From NCBI GenBank assembly GCA_015067145.1, contig SVNA01000007.1:22288-86287 (forward strand): a stretch of DNA of 64,000 bases, in the 5' to 3' direction. Position numbers and translations under genes: made by a program. The notes beneath the pieces were generated by a model. The model was not told where the DNA came from and ran no database searches. It saw only the letters and a list, made by a program, of their open reading frames with translations. Below, piece after piece: positions 18,465 to 27,083 of this stretch. How positions within the stretch are numbered: the first letter of the stretch is position 1; each line of letters opens with the position of its first letter. Origin of the DNA: Oscillospiraceae bacterium (GTDB lineage Bacteria > Bacillota > Clostridia > Oscillospirales > Ruminococcaceae).

Positions 18465-19598
18465 TTATCTGGTGATATCATAATATCCCTGTATTTTACA
18501 GTTTATTGTCAGCGATTTTTCATCTGCATTTTGTGAAATATCTTTGCTTTGTATATCTATCAGTGCCCTGTCGCTTTTTATCATGGCTTCAATCACCTTT
18601 AGTCCTGCTGAATATGCCGCAGACTCGTCTCTTGCTATGTGAATCATTTCTTTATTATAGAATTTTGTTTTTTCTATTGTTGCCGGCAGCCTAAAACCCA
18701 TAAATGACATATATTCAAACGATTTTTCCGTATCATATCTATTCCATTTTTCTGTATCCGCTTTCTGCACATAAAACTTTTTGTCCAGCAGCTTTATCAC
18801 TGTCTGTTGTTGCACTTCTCCCGTTCTCAGCCATATATCTTTTTCAAAATCAATCTGTGCAGTATATTCTTTTTCGCATATTGCTTTTATATACGCCCGT
18901 GGCATAACCTGCTGCAAAGTTCCGTTGCGGTCTAAATATGTTGCACTTACAAGAATATCCCCTTTGTATACAGACTGTCCGATCTGCACCTGTGAAAAAC
19001 CTTTATAAACCCGCAAATCCTCTATAATACCGCTTTCTGTTGCAACAATATTTCCGCTGGTACTGCTCTCAAGGTATGGCAATTTATTTATTGCCGGATC
19101 TATTTTGCAGGTGAGAACACCTTTTGAAAAGTTCATCGTCAGATATCCTATATTGTCAACCTCCATAAATATCTGCTGAACAGTTCCGTTGTTTTTTTCC
19201 TGCGAAAAAACACTGCCTGCATATATCCCGTTTGCATAAAGCATACTGTAAACATCCACGGTTATCTTTTCATCAGGTGAAATCACATCAATGCACCAGA
19301 TAACACGACTGAATAAAAAAAGATATAAAAACACCATTGCTGCACCCATAAGCAATCCTTTGCGTTTTAATATCTTTCGTATTTTAAAATATATACCTTT
19401 TTTTGCTACTATTTTTGTTCTGCACTGAAATTTTTTTGCCAGTCTTGCTATATCTTTATAATCGGAAGCAAGGCAAGTTGCTTTTATACCGAATTTTGTA
19501 CTTTCCGCCGATGAAATATAAAATTCATTTTCCACAAGATGGTTCAGAAATTCACAGTACAAACCCGAAATAATTTCAAATTTTACCTTGCTGGGCAT
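18465..19598 (-). CDS. yqfD: Sporulation protein YqfD
   Basis: A 377-residue protein of the YqfD family, made in the mother cell during sporulation and needed for efficient spore formation in Bacillus. It has an N-terminal cytoplasmic domain, one strong membrane helix at about residues 86-106 (GLLMGAAMVFLYLFLFSRVI), and a long extracytoplasmic part with SGNIVATESGIIEDLRVYKG, a conserved beta hairpin-like segment. The ATG overlaps the yqfC stop codon as TAATG, and AAAGGAGG lies 7 bases upstream, so the two are co-translated. Confidence 0.93.
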   Translation of the reverse strand: MPSKVKFEIISGLYCEFLNHLVENEFYISSAESTKFGIKATCLASDYKDIARLAKKFQCRTKIVAKKGIYFKIRKILKRKGLLMGAAMVFLYLFLFSRVIWCIDVISPDEKITVDVYSMLYANGIYAGSVFSQEKNNGTVQQIFMEVDNIGYLTMNFSKGVLTCKIDPAINKLPYLESSTSGNIVATESGIIEDLRVYKGFSQVQIGQSVYKGDILVSATYLDRNGTLQQVMPRAYIKAICEKEYTAQIDFEKDIWLRTGEVQQQTVIKLLDKKFYVQKADTEKWNRYDTEKSFEYMSFMGFRLPATIEKTKFYNKEMIHIARDESAAYSAGLKVIEAMIKSDRALIDIQSKDISQNADEKSLTINCKIQGYYDITR

Positions 19599-19894
19599 TA
19601 TCGGGCCTCCTTTGTAAAAATCTCAATTTTCATTATTTCACCGCTAACCGTGGCATTATATTTATTGCATGCAGTTATGGTTATGTTATCGCCATAGATA
19701 TATACTGTTTTATTGTATGTTTCAAGTGCAATCATTCTGCCGTTGTAATCAATTATCTTTTTAAAATTTTCCAAAGTTGTACAACCATTTATATCAATAC
19801 TGATAGATGTCGGGCTGGCATCCTGAGAAACTGAATAAATATCCTTTATAATTTTTGATACAGGCTTTTTTTCTTTACAGGGTTTCAATTTCAT
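19598..19894 (-). CDS. yqfC: YabP/YqfC family sporulation protein
   Basis: A 98-residue beta-rich protein of the YabP/YqfC family, which acts in the mother cell during spore-coat and cortex formation. Family residues include ISIDINGCTTLENFKKIIDYN and the ending EIMKIEIF. The start is ATG 19894 with AGGTGAAG upstream. It opens the yqfC-yqfD-phoH-ybeY cluster and is divergent from another sporulation gene (ylbJ-like) across only 57 bases. Sigma-E control is likely from family knowledge, although I cannot fix a promoter with confidence. Confidence 0.92.
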   Translation of the reverse strand: MKLKPCKEKKPVSKIIKDIYSVSQDASPTSISIDINGCTTLENFKKIIDYNGRMIALETYNKTVYIYGDNITITACNKYNATVSGEIMKIEIFTKEAR

Positions 19895-19951
19895 AATACT
19901 TCACCTAAAAAAACTTTTTACAACATATATATTGAGATATGAGGTGATGTT

Positions 19952-21016
19952 ATGCGGTATGAACAGACAAAAAAATATATACAGGTAATTTTTATCATTC
20001 TGGTAATGTATATTTATTTTAAAAATTCTCAGCTTATAGTAAGTTCTGTAAAAGATGGACTTTTGCTGTGTTACAATGTCGTAATACCTTCTTTATTTGT
20101 TTTTATGGTTATATGCAGCATTATCTCCAATCTCAGCTGCTGCGAACTTCTGGCACTCCCCTTTATGCCATATTTCCGCCTTATACATATAAACGACAAA
20201 CGGGTAGCCGCCTATTGTATTCTTTCTGTCATGGGCGGCTTTGCCACAGGTGGAATAATGCTTGATAAGCTGGAAAAAGAATTTGATTGTGATAAAAACA
20301 CTTTGGGGATACTGTCGATTATTATGACCGGCAACTCTCCGTCTTTTGTAATTCTGGCTGTCGGACTTCATTATCTGAGAAATATTTATATGGGAATTAT
20401 TTTATATTTTTCCATTATAAGTTCGGCTTTTATAACTGCATTTATCCTATCTTTTATACACAAACCATACATCAAATATACATCAAAAAATCAATTAGTA
20501 TCAACTAATATCATATTGTTTTCAATTAAAAAATCCACAACTTCCATTATAGATATCTGCGGTGTTGTAACACTGACATTCTGTATGTGTAAAGTATTTT
20601 CATTTTACACGGATAACAGCTTAATATTACTTGGTTTTTCCATATTTACTGAAGTAACATCCGCCTGCGAAATAATTTCAGAATATTTTGGAAACAATTT
20701 ATATTTGTTATTACTAACTTTAGTTTTATTCACTGTAAGTGCATATCTGCAGGTAAAATCTATTGGCAACAATAATACATTAAGTTTTAAAATTTTATTT
20801 TTATCAAAAATTATACAGATTCCTTTATCTCTGATTACACTCCGCACATTGCTTAATCTATTTCCGCAGACAATAAAAGTATATGCCAGTGGGAACATCA
20901 CAGTAAATCCCTATTGGAACAAACCTCAGATTTCCTTCTGCCTGGTTGTTATCATGCTTTGCTTTTCTCTTTTGTTAGATAAAAAAACTGAAGTATTTAC
21001 TAATAAACAAAAATGA
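19952..21016 (+). CDS. ylbJ: Sporulation integral membrane protein YlbJ-like
   Basis: A 354-residue membrane protein with about eight helices, matching the YlbJ sporulation family (nucleoside-recognition/Gate fold). The conserved stretches are VVIPSLFVFMVICSIIS, YCILSVMGGFATGGIML and IMTGNSPSFVILAVG. In Bacillus, YlbJ is expressed in the mother cell and is needed for heat-resistant spores. The start is ATG 19952 with GAGGTGATGTT before it. The divergent position with yqfC fits a shared sporulation regulon. The 3' half is more AT-rich than neighbours. Confidence 0.85.
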   Translation: MRYEQTKKYIQVIFIILVMYIYFKNSQLIVSSVKDGLLLCYNVVIPSLFVFMVICSIISNLSCCELLALPFMPYFRLIHINDKRVAAYCILSVMGGFATGGIMLDKLEKEFDCDKNTLGILSIIMTGNSPSFVILAVGLHYLRNIYMGIILYFSIISSAFITAFILSFIHKPYIKYTSKNQLVSTNIILFSIKKSTTSIIDICGVVTLTFCMCKVFSFYTDNSLILLGFSIFTEVTSACEIISEYFGNNLYLLLLTLVLFTVSAYLQVKSIGNNNTLSFKILFLSKIIQIPLSLITLRTLLNLFPQTIKVYASGNITVNPYWNKPQISFCLVVIMLCFSLLLDKKTEVFTNKQK

Positions 21017-21043
21017 TATATACTTTAACATAGAGGTGAAATT

Positions 21044-21274
21044 ATGGGAATCTTTAAAACAACAAAACCATTGTTCGGAAACAGCATTGACCCTGCCTGT
21101 ACATACTGTCAGTTCGGAAATCCTTCCAGCGATGAACATATGATTTTATGCAGTAAAAAAGGGGTAGTTTCTCCATACTATTCCTGTAATAAATTTTTAT
21201 ACTGCCCAACCAAACGCATTCCGAAACGAATGCCCAAACTTCCTGATTTTTCGCCCGAAGAATTTAAATTATAA
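21044..21274 (+). CDS. Small cysteine-rich protein, function unknown
   Basis: A 76-residue protein with five Cys: CTYC, then C..KKG, then YYSC and YCP, an arrangement consistent with a small zinc- or metal-binding fold. It has no signal peptide. The start is ATG 21044 with AGAGGTGAAATT upstream, so translation is well supported. It lies 27 bases after the ylbJ-like gene and before a strong terminator, so the two are probably one transcript and could share sporulation timing. I do not recognise the family by name. Confidence 0.72.
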   Translation: MGIFKTTKPLFGNSIDPACTYCQFGNPSSDEHMILCSKKGVVSPYYSCNKFLYCPTKRIPKRMPKLPDFSPEEFKL

Positions 21275-21279
21275 AAATA

Positions 21280-21315
21280 AAATCTGTACTTTCCTGCATA
21301 GAAAAGTACAGATTT
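21280..21315. terminator. Bidirectional intrinsic terminator
   Basis: AAATCTGTACTTT (21280-21292) pairs with AAAGTACAGATTT (21303-21315), with further Ts. It lies between the small Cys-rich gene and the convergent glycosyltransferase gene. Confidence 0.88.
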
Positions 21316-21323
21316 TTATTATT

Positions 21324-22697
21324 TTACCACACATACCATCGCACAGAAAAAGTGTAAAGATATATTATGTTCAATGATATACAGCAGATTGTCATAACAG
21401 TATCTGCTTTTTTATTGCATGTGACAACTGCAGCTGCAACCGGAAGTGCCGCAAAGCCAGCAAGATATCTCGGGGCACTGAGCAGCCATGTAGCCCCTAT
21501 TGCTACAATAAAGTATGCAATAAACCATGCTGTATATCCCGGCCTGAGTTTTTTTACCGCAAATATCATCAGTACCAATGCTGAAAAAATCATCAGTACG
21601 TTAGGTGCCCACAGTCCTGCGATTATTTTGTAGTTTTCTCCCCAGTTACCTACTATAAGCTCTGTCTGATAACTGGCTGTATTAAAAAACCAACCCGGAT
21701 TCTGACTCCAGTGCCTGCTCTGGTACTCCATAAACTTAAGAAAATCACCTGATACCATATAATTAATAACACAATACATCGCAAAACCTGTCGGTATCAA
21801 CAGCACTGATATGCTATTTTTTATAATGTATGATTTTTTTAACAGCCTTGTATTGTTTCTGCAGATTTCATTTACCAATTCAAATATCAGCGGGACGATC
21901 AGTGTTATTCCCAAAGAGCGTGTAAAGGATGCATAGCCCCCGAAAAAACATCCCAAAACCCACTTTTTAGTCCGTATGCAGTATATGCATGATATGCTCA
22001 TAAGCAGAAACAGACTCTCGCTCATCGGCCCCGCAAAGAAAAAAGAAGCTGGCATGATACAAAGATATTTTATTGCTCGCATTGCTTCACTGTGGGTAAA
22101 ATCAAGTCTCATAAGTTTATATAACATACATCCTGATGTTGCATATGACAAAACAGAAACAATAAATCCCGCTTTGTAGTAATCATGTATTATAAACACA
22201 GCAGCCTTTATAAGCAAAGGATATCCGGGCAGGAACACCAGCTGAACCAATCTGTCCCACTCCCCTTCAGACAGATACCACTCCTTTGCAATATCCTGAT
22301 AATGTCTGGCATCTGTTTCCATCCACACTGCAAGACTATCCGAAAAAGTTTGAGCATATCCTTTTGTGTATCTTATAAAAAATATCAAAAGCAAAGTGAA
22401 TACACAGAAAACTGTAAGTGCCGAAAATATTTTTATATATGTATACCTTGGCACATCTGTTTCTTTGTTTAACTTTCCGTCACCATATTCATCAGCATTT
22501 CCCCAGAAATCCATCCATTTGGGAACAAATTTTATATATATCACCCATGCCAATGAAGCACTTGCAAATGCCGCCAGCCAGCCATACCACGTTATACTGC
22601 TTTTTGTAAAGCTCCAGTGAATAAACACTATTACGAGAATCGCTGTTCCCAATACAGCCAGGAACAGCGATATTTTTTTTGATAGTTCTTTTTCCAT
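21324..22697 (-). CDS. PIG-V-like membrane glycosyltransferase
   Basis: A 457-residue protein with about 10 membrane helices. The first large outside loop carries WMETDARHYQDIAKEWY, which matches the W.D..HY..IA..GY pattern of PIG-V-type GT-C mannosyltransferases, and ASFFFAGPMSESLFLLMSI fits the following conserved helix (PySESLF-like). It likely transfers a sugar from a polyprenyl-phosphate donor onto a surface glycan or lipid. The start is ATG 22697, two bases after the M20 stop, with AAGAG upstream. It is the last gene of the galK-led cluster by spacing. Confidence 0.8.
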   Translation of the reverse strand: MEKELSKKISLFLAVLGTAILVIVFIHWSFTKSSITWYGWLAAFASASLAWVIYIKFVPKWMDFWGNADEYGDGKLNKETDVPRYTYIKIFSALTVFCVFTLLLIFFIRYTKGYAQTFSDSLAVWMETDARHYQDIAKEWYLSEGEWDRLVQLVFLPGYPLLIKAAVFIIHDYYKAGFIVSVLSYATSGCMLYKLMRLDFTHSEAMRAIKYLCIMPASFFFAGPMSESLFLLMSISCIYCIRTKKWVLGCFFGGYASFTRSLGITLIVPLIFELVNEICRNNTRLLKKSYIIKNSISVLLIPTGFAMYCVINYMVSGDFLKFMEYQSRHWSQNPGWFFNTASYQTELIVGNWGENYKIIAGLWAPNVLMIFSALVLMIFAVKKLRPGYTAWFIAYFIVAIGATWLLSAPRYLAGFAALPVAAAVVTCNKKADTVMTICCISLNIIYLYTFSVRWYVW

Positions 22698-22699
22698 TA

Positions 22700-24133
22700 T
22701 CAGCTCTTTTTAATCATATTTTTATAAAAATCCACCGCCAGCGGCAATGCACCTTTAAATATATTTTCGTTGAGTGCATGTATACTGCCGTACTGCTGTT
22801 TGTCAATATACAGAGGAGCAAAGCGGAGAGCATTAGGTGTCAGGTCTTTATAGAATTTTGCATCTGTACCGCCTGTCATTGTGTATGGGCAGATAGATAC
22901 ACCAGGATAAATCTCTTTTGCAACTTCTTCAACAAGATGGAAAGGCTGGCTGTCATAGCTGACCACAGGACAGGAACTGTCAGAGTAGATAACCTCTGTA
23001 TCAATATCATATTTTTTAGCAATTTCAGAGATGATTTTTATGCTTTCATCCCTGTCCTGATGTGGAATATATCTCATATTGCCTGTCACATAAGCTTCCT
23101 GTGGCAGAACATTGTAGCCATCAGAACCTTTTGCCGTTGTAAAAGCAAGGGTTGTACGCACCATAGCACCTGCTGCTGAACTGATGGATGGCAGTAATTT
23201 AAGCAGAAGTTTTTCAAAAATCCAGAGGTTCGAGAATATAAGCTTCATTCCGAAATTCATATTCGGTGTCATTCTGCGGAACATTTCTCTTACCGTCGGG
23301 CTCATCTCGCTGCGGAAAGGATAGTTTTTTTCTACTTCACACATAAATTTACCCAAACGCACAAGCGGAGTGTTTTTAGTAGGTGCAGATGCGTGTCCGC
23401 CATTGCTCTTTGCAACAAACTTAACGTCACCATAACCTTTTTCAACCACACCAACCATGCCGTACATACCTTTAACGCCGCCTACAGGCTCTTCGAGAAT
23501 CATGCCGCCTTCGTCCATAAGGTATGCAAGTTCAACGCCATTATCTTTAAGATACTGAACAGTAGCAGGTGCACCTTCGCCTGACCATTCCTCTGTACAG
23601 CTGGAAGCAATATATACGTCACATTCTGGTTCAAAACCTTCTGAAATAAGTTCTTCAACTGCACCAAGCATACAGCAGAGGCTTGCTTTTGTATCGACAG
23701 TACCTCTGCCCCATATTCTGCCTGTTTCGTCAATATCTCCCGAGAACGCTTCGTGCTCCCAGGTTCCGTTTGCCTCAACAACATCGTGATGGCTCATAAA
23801 AAGTACAGGCTTTGTTGTACCTTTACCCTGCCATTTAAAAAGAAGACTGCCGTTGAAAACCTGTTTTTCACATTTTTCGTGAATGTTTGGAAATAGTTTT
23901 TCCAGTTCTTCGTGGAAAGTATAAAACTTGTTTCTTTCCTGCTGGTCTCTGCAGGAAATTGTTTCAATCTTTACCATTCTGGAAAGTTTTTCACCGTATT
24001 CATCAGCACGGCTGCTTTTATCAAGGTTTATCTTTGCATTTACAGCTTCTGTTGGTTTTGCTGCAAGTGTACGCATAACAAGAACTACAGCAAGCAAAAC
24101 AATAAAAGCCAGAACAATCAACAATATTTTCAT
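22700..24133 (-). CDS. M20 family metallopeptidase
   Basis: A 477-residue di-zinc peptidase of the M20A type, close in shape to carboxypeptidase S / PM20D1 proteins. The N-terminal helix (3-25) anchors it to the membrane or acts as a signal. Metal ligands are visible in FMSHHDVV (His, Asp), GRGTVDTKAS (Asp), SCTEEWSGEGAP (Glu) and MTGGTDAKFYK near the end. It would cleave short peptides or N-acyl amino acids. It lies directly after two membrane proteins, which suggests they move its substrate or product. The start is ATG 24133. Confidence 0.92.
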   Translation of the reverse strand: MKILLIVLAFIVLLAVVLVMRTLAAKPTEAVNAKINLDKSSRADEYGEKLSRMVKIETISCRDQQERNKFYTFHEELEKLFPNIHEKCEKQVFNGSLLFKWQGKGTTKPVLFMSHHDVVEANGTWEHEAFSGDIDETGRIWGRGTVDTKASLCCMLGAVEELISEGFEPECDVYIASSCTEEWSGEGAPATVQYLKDNGVELAYLMDEGGMILEEPVGGVKGMYGMVGVVEKGYGDVKFVAKSNGGHASAPTKNTPLVRLGKFMCEVEKNYPFRSEMSPTVREMFRRMTPNMNFGMKLIFSNLWIFEKLLLKLLPSISSAAGAMVRTTLAFTTAKGSDGYNVLPQEAYVTGNMRYIPHQDRDESIKIISEIAKKYDIDTEVIYSDSSCPVVSYDSQPFHLVEEVAKEIYPGVSICPYTMTGGTDAKFYKDLTPNALRFAPLYIDKQQYGSIHALNENIFKGALPLAVDFYKNMIKKS

Positions 24134-24146
24134 AATTTACACCACC

Positions 24147-24821
24147 TTAAAGTTTGTCTTTTTTAAAGAGGATAAATCCGATAGCCAATGCCAGTGCACC
24201 GCTTGGGATGATAAGTACGCTTGTCTGATTAATCATCGATGGAACGAAGATGCACAATGCTGACATCAGTACCAGTGGGATAACTGCAATTTTAGGTGAT
24301 TTTGCAAAATATTTAAGGCCCAAAGCACCAAACAAGGCAGGAACAACGTTGTTGAATGCAGGAAGAAGCATTTCGTTCTGAAGTACAGGCTGCAGAGGAA
24401 CAAGAAGTACAACACCTACAACAATAACCAGCATTGTAACGATTGCACTTGTTGCAACGCTGATTGTGGAGATAATCTCGCTTTCGGCACTGCCGGACTC
24501 TGTACCTGCAATATCCTGTGCATTCATGGCACAAGGAATTTTCATATTTGTAACGTTACCTGTGATAAAGGAAAGATAACTGCCGCCTACGCCCAGCATT
24601 GGTGCATAAACCAGAAATTCCACCAGAGATACAGGAAGATAAATCATAGCCACCTTTATATAACCTGCAAGAAATCCTTTTCCGTCAGGTGATATTCCGT
24701 ATATTGCACCAAAAACAAATGGTACAACCGTGAGAATAATCATAGTGGCAAGCATTGTAACTCTGCCCAGACGGTGCAGACCGTTATTGAACTGTTCAAG
24801 ATATTTTTCTCTTTCTGTCAT
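24147..24821 (-). CDS. Membrane protein partner of DUF5058 protein, function unknown
   Basis: A 224-residue protein with about six hydrophobic helices. I use ATG 24821 because AAGGAGG is eight bases upstream; GTG 24830 overlaps that site. A conserved-looking motif GNVTNMKIPCAMNAQDIAG sits between helices 2 and 3 and includes polar residues that could line a transport path. It starts 13 bases after the DUF5058 gene ends and is followed by the M20 peptidase after 13 bases. I recognise no named family. A role as one half of a two-subunit transporter is inference from context. Confidence 0.7.
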   Translation of the reverse strand: MTEREKYLEQFNNGLHRLGRVTMLATMIILTVVPFVFGAIYGISPDGKGFLAGYIKVAMIYLPVSLVEFLVYAPMLGVGGSYLSFITGNVTNMKIPCAMNAQDIAGTESGSAESEIISTISVATSAIVTMLVIVVGVVLLVPLQPVLQNEMLLPAFNNVVPALFGALGLKYFAKSPKIAVIPLVLMSALCIFVPSMINQTSVLIIPSGALALAIGFILFKKDKL

Positions 24822-24834
24822 TGTCGGCACCTCC

Positions 24835-25581
24835 TTACAAAATCATACCAAAGCCAACTGCAGCAGCCATAGCTATAAGCATGCTTGCCGCCAGACTGAA
24901 GTTTTCAAGGCTTACTTTACCTTTTTTCTGAATCAGAAATTCGAATCCGGCCATAGCTATTGCCGCAACGATTGCAACAATCAGAGGCATAATATCCGAA
25001 TCTGCCCTCGGCACCGCTTTACCGATATAAGAACCTATGTAAGCACCGCAGAGACCGACAAACATAGCTGTTGTTGCGTGTGCACCAAAACCCGGTTTGC
25101 CGCTTTTTTCCTTTTTAGGATTCTGACGGATTTTTTTGAGATATACTTTGAGGAAAAACAATGTATAAAACAATCCTCCCAGAATACCCACAGTCATAAC
25201 CAGTGCTATTGTAACAAACGATTCAATATTCAATTCTGCAAGTCTTAAACCTGTAAGACCAACACTCTGTGCTGCAATCTCTGCAACATTAAGCTCATAC
25301 TGCAATGAACCTATTACAGAAAGACGCAACCAGGAAAGTGGAACACCCAGTGTACCGCTGAGAGCAATTACACCCAGAAGAATACTGATGGATGGCAATA
25401 GTGTAAATGTTGCACTTGATGTAATGGTCTTTTTGAGCACAGCAGGATCCATGCCAATTTTAATCCCAGCTCTGTAGCACTTAATAAGAAACACAAAACA
25501 CATTACTGTTATAAAAGCAAGCACCAGTGCAACAATAAGATAAAAGGATCCCGCATTTACCTGTGATAAGTAGTTATTCAT
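24835..25581 (-). CDS. DUF5058 family membrane protein
   Basis: A 248-residue protein with six predicted helices (about 12-33, 50-72, 118-142, 166-186, 193-212 and 226-247). It matches DUF5058, a Firmicutes membrane family without a proven function that I recall next to peptidases or amidohydrolases. FGAHATTAMFVGLCGAYIG is a Gly-rich helix that could form a channel wall. GGGAGAAAAGTT precedes ATG 25581. It is 28 bases downstream of galK on the same strand and tightly linked to the next membrane gene. Confidence 0.8.
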   Translation of the reverse strand: MNNYLSQVNAGSFYLIVALVLAFITVMCFVFLIKCYRAGIKIGMDPAVLKKTITSSATFTLLPSISILLGVIALSGTLGVPLSWLRLSVIGSLQYELNVAEIAAQSVGLTGLRLAELNIESFVTIALVMTVGILGGLFYTLFFLKVYLKKIRQNPKKEKSGKPGFGAHATTAMFVGLCGAYIGSYIGKAVPRADSDIMPLIVAIVAAIAMAGFEFLIQKKGKVSLENFSLAASMLIAMAAAVGFGMIL

Positions 25582-25609
25582 AACTTTTCTCCCTGAAAAA
25601 TTTATTATA

Positions 25610-26899
25610 TTAACCCATAACTTTTACAGCACCTTCTGACCGGAGTGCAATAACCTTACAGCAGCCTTCGCCAAGAACTGTTTCCATATACTTTGCAAAC
25701 TCTTCATATCTGTCCTTTGGAACAAAACACTGTATCGAACCTGCAAAGCCACCGCCCTGAAGTCTCCATGCACCACCGATATCCTGCAAAAAGCTCTGTG
25801 CCACAGAAAGTGCCACCGCCATAGGCTGCTGACGTGCATTTGACGAAACGTATGCATTCTGCAGATATTCATAGGATGAATGTCCGCTCTCGGTAATTTT
25901 CTGCAGGAACAGATCCTTATCAGCTGTTTCTGTTGCCCTGCATAAATCTTCAACCCTTTTGCATTCCATATAAAAATGCATACCGCGAAGAATCGCCCTG
26001 TCGCCAACCATGTCTCTGAGGAATGAGATATGATTTACCAGTGTAGCAAGGTCAAGTCTACGCAGGCTGTCTTTCCAGAAAATCTGTGAAATTTCTTTCA
26101 TTTCCCTGGTAATACTTGCATATTCCTCGGTCAGGTCATCGTGACTTGCACGGGAATCCACCGTGCAGAGAACGAGCCCGAATGCATTCAGATCCAGCGG
26201 CAGTTCGCTCACTTTTGGATTTGTGCTGTCTTCAAGGTCAAGACATACTGTTCCCCCCACTGCGGAAACTGTCTGATCCATAACACCGCAAGGTTTGCCA
26301 AAATACTCATTTTCCGCTTTCTGGGAAATCTGTGCCAGTTCAACTGCTGTAAATTTATTATCGTTATATTCACCATTTATCGCTGCAGCAACTGCATTTT
26401 CAAAGGAAGCAGAAGAAGAGAGCCCACTGCCTTTAAGAACATTAGAAGTGATATACAAATCAAGACCTTCACATCTACCGCCCTCTTTTATGATAAACGC
26501 ACAGATGCCTTTTACAAGCCCTTTTGTTGTGCCTTCGTCAGATATTACTGCACGGAGTTTCTCAAGGTTTACGCTTGGAATATCCTCATAACCATCAGAA
26601 ACTATATTTACAACATTTTCACTGTTTTTTGAAGCTATACATACAGTGTCATCACTTATGGCGGCTGCGACAATAAGACCACAGTTATGGTCTGTATGAT
26701 TGCCGCATATCTCTGTTCTGCCAGGGGCAGAATATATTGCAATTTCTCTGTCTGTGCCATATTTTTCTTCAAATTTTTCTATAGCAGATATATATCTCTG
26801 CTGATATCCGGCAATTTCGGCACTGCCTCCATATATTTTTTCAAAACAGCCGTCATATTCACCATTTTTTATCTTTTCTTTCAGAATTCCAGATAACAT
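25610..26899 (-). CDS. galK: Galactokinase
   Basis: Galactokinase makes galactose-1-phosphate, the first step of the Leloir pathway. This 429-residue GHMP kinase shows the galactose signature as GRTEICGNHTDHNCGLI, the phosphate-binding loop KGSGLSSSASFENAVAAAIN and a C-terminal GGGFAGSIQCFV motif. The length is slightly above the classic ~390 but normal for clostridial copies. GGAAGG upstream supports ATG 26899. The divergent AraC regulator at 27084 is a likely controller. galT and galE are not in the window. Confidence 0.93.
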   Translation of the reverse strand: MLSGILKEKIKNGEYDGCFEKIYGGSAEIAGYQQRYISAIEKFEEKYGTDREIAIYSAPGRTEICGNHTDHNCGLIVAAAISDDTVCIASKNSENVVNIVSDGYEDIPSVNLEKLRAVISDEGTTKGLVKGICAFIIKEGGRCEGLDLYITSNVLKGSGLSSSASFENAVAAAINGEYNDNKFTAVELAQISQKAENEYFGKPCGVMDQTVSAVGGTVCLDLEDSTNPKVSELPLDLNAFGLVLCTVDSRASHDDLTEEYASITREMKEISQIFWKDSLRRLDLATLVNHISFLRDMVGDRAILRGMHFYMECKRVEDLCRATETADKDLFLQKITESGHSSYEYLQNAYVSSNARQQPMAVALSVAQSFLQDIGGAWRLQGGGFAGSIQCFVPKDRYEEFAKYMETVLGEGCCKVIALRSEGAVKVMG

Positions 26900-27021
26900 T
26901 ATTCGCCCTTCCTTTCCGGCATATCTTATGTAAAATAAAACACATATTTATATATATAACATTTTTATTATATAATTTTATGGATTTTTGTTGATTTTTT
27001 GCTGTAAATAATTTAATATAT

Positions 27022-27038
27022 ATACTGTATATCAGTAT
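27022..27038. promoter_or_regulatory. Inverted repeat in the galK/araC intergenic region
   Basis: ATACTG-TATAT-CAGTAT is a perfect 6-5-6 inverted repeat in the 184-base AT-rich gap between divergent galK and the AraC gene. It could be an operator or part of a promoter. The high AT content makes chance possible. Confidence 0.35.
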
Positions 27039-27083
27039 ATCAATTTTTTCATATATTAACAAGCATTTATTGAGGTGAACTTC

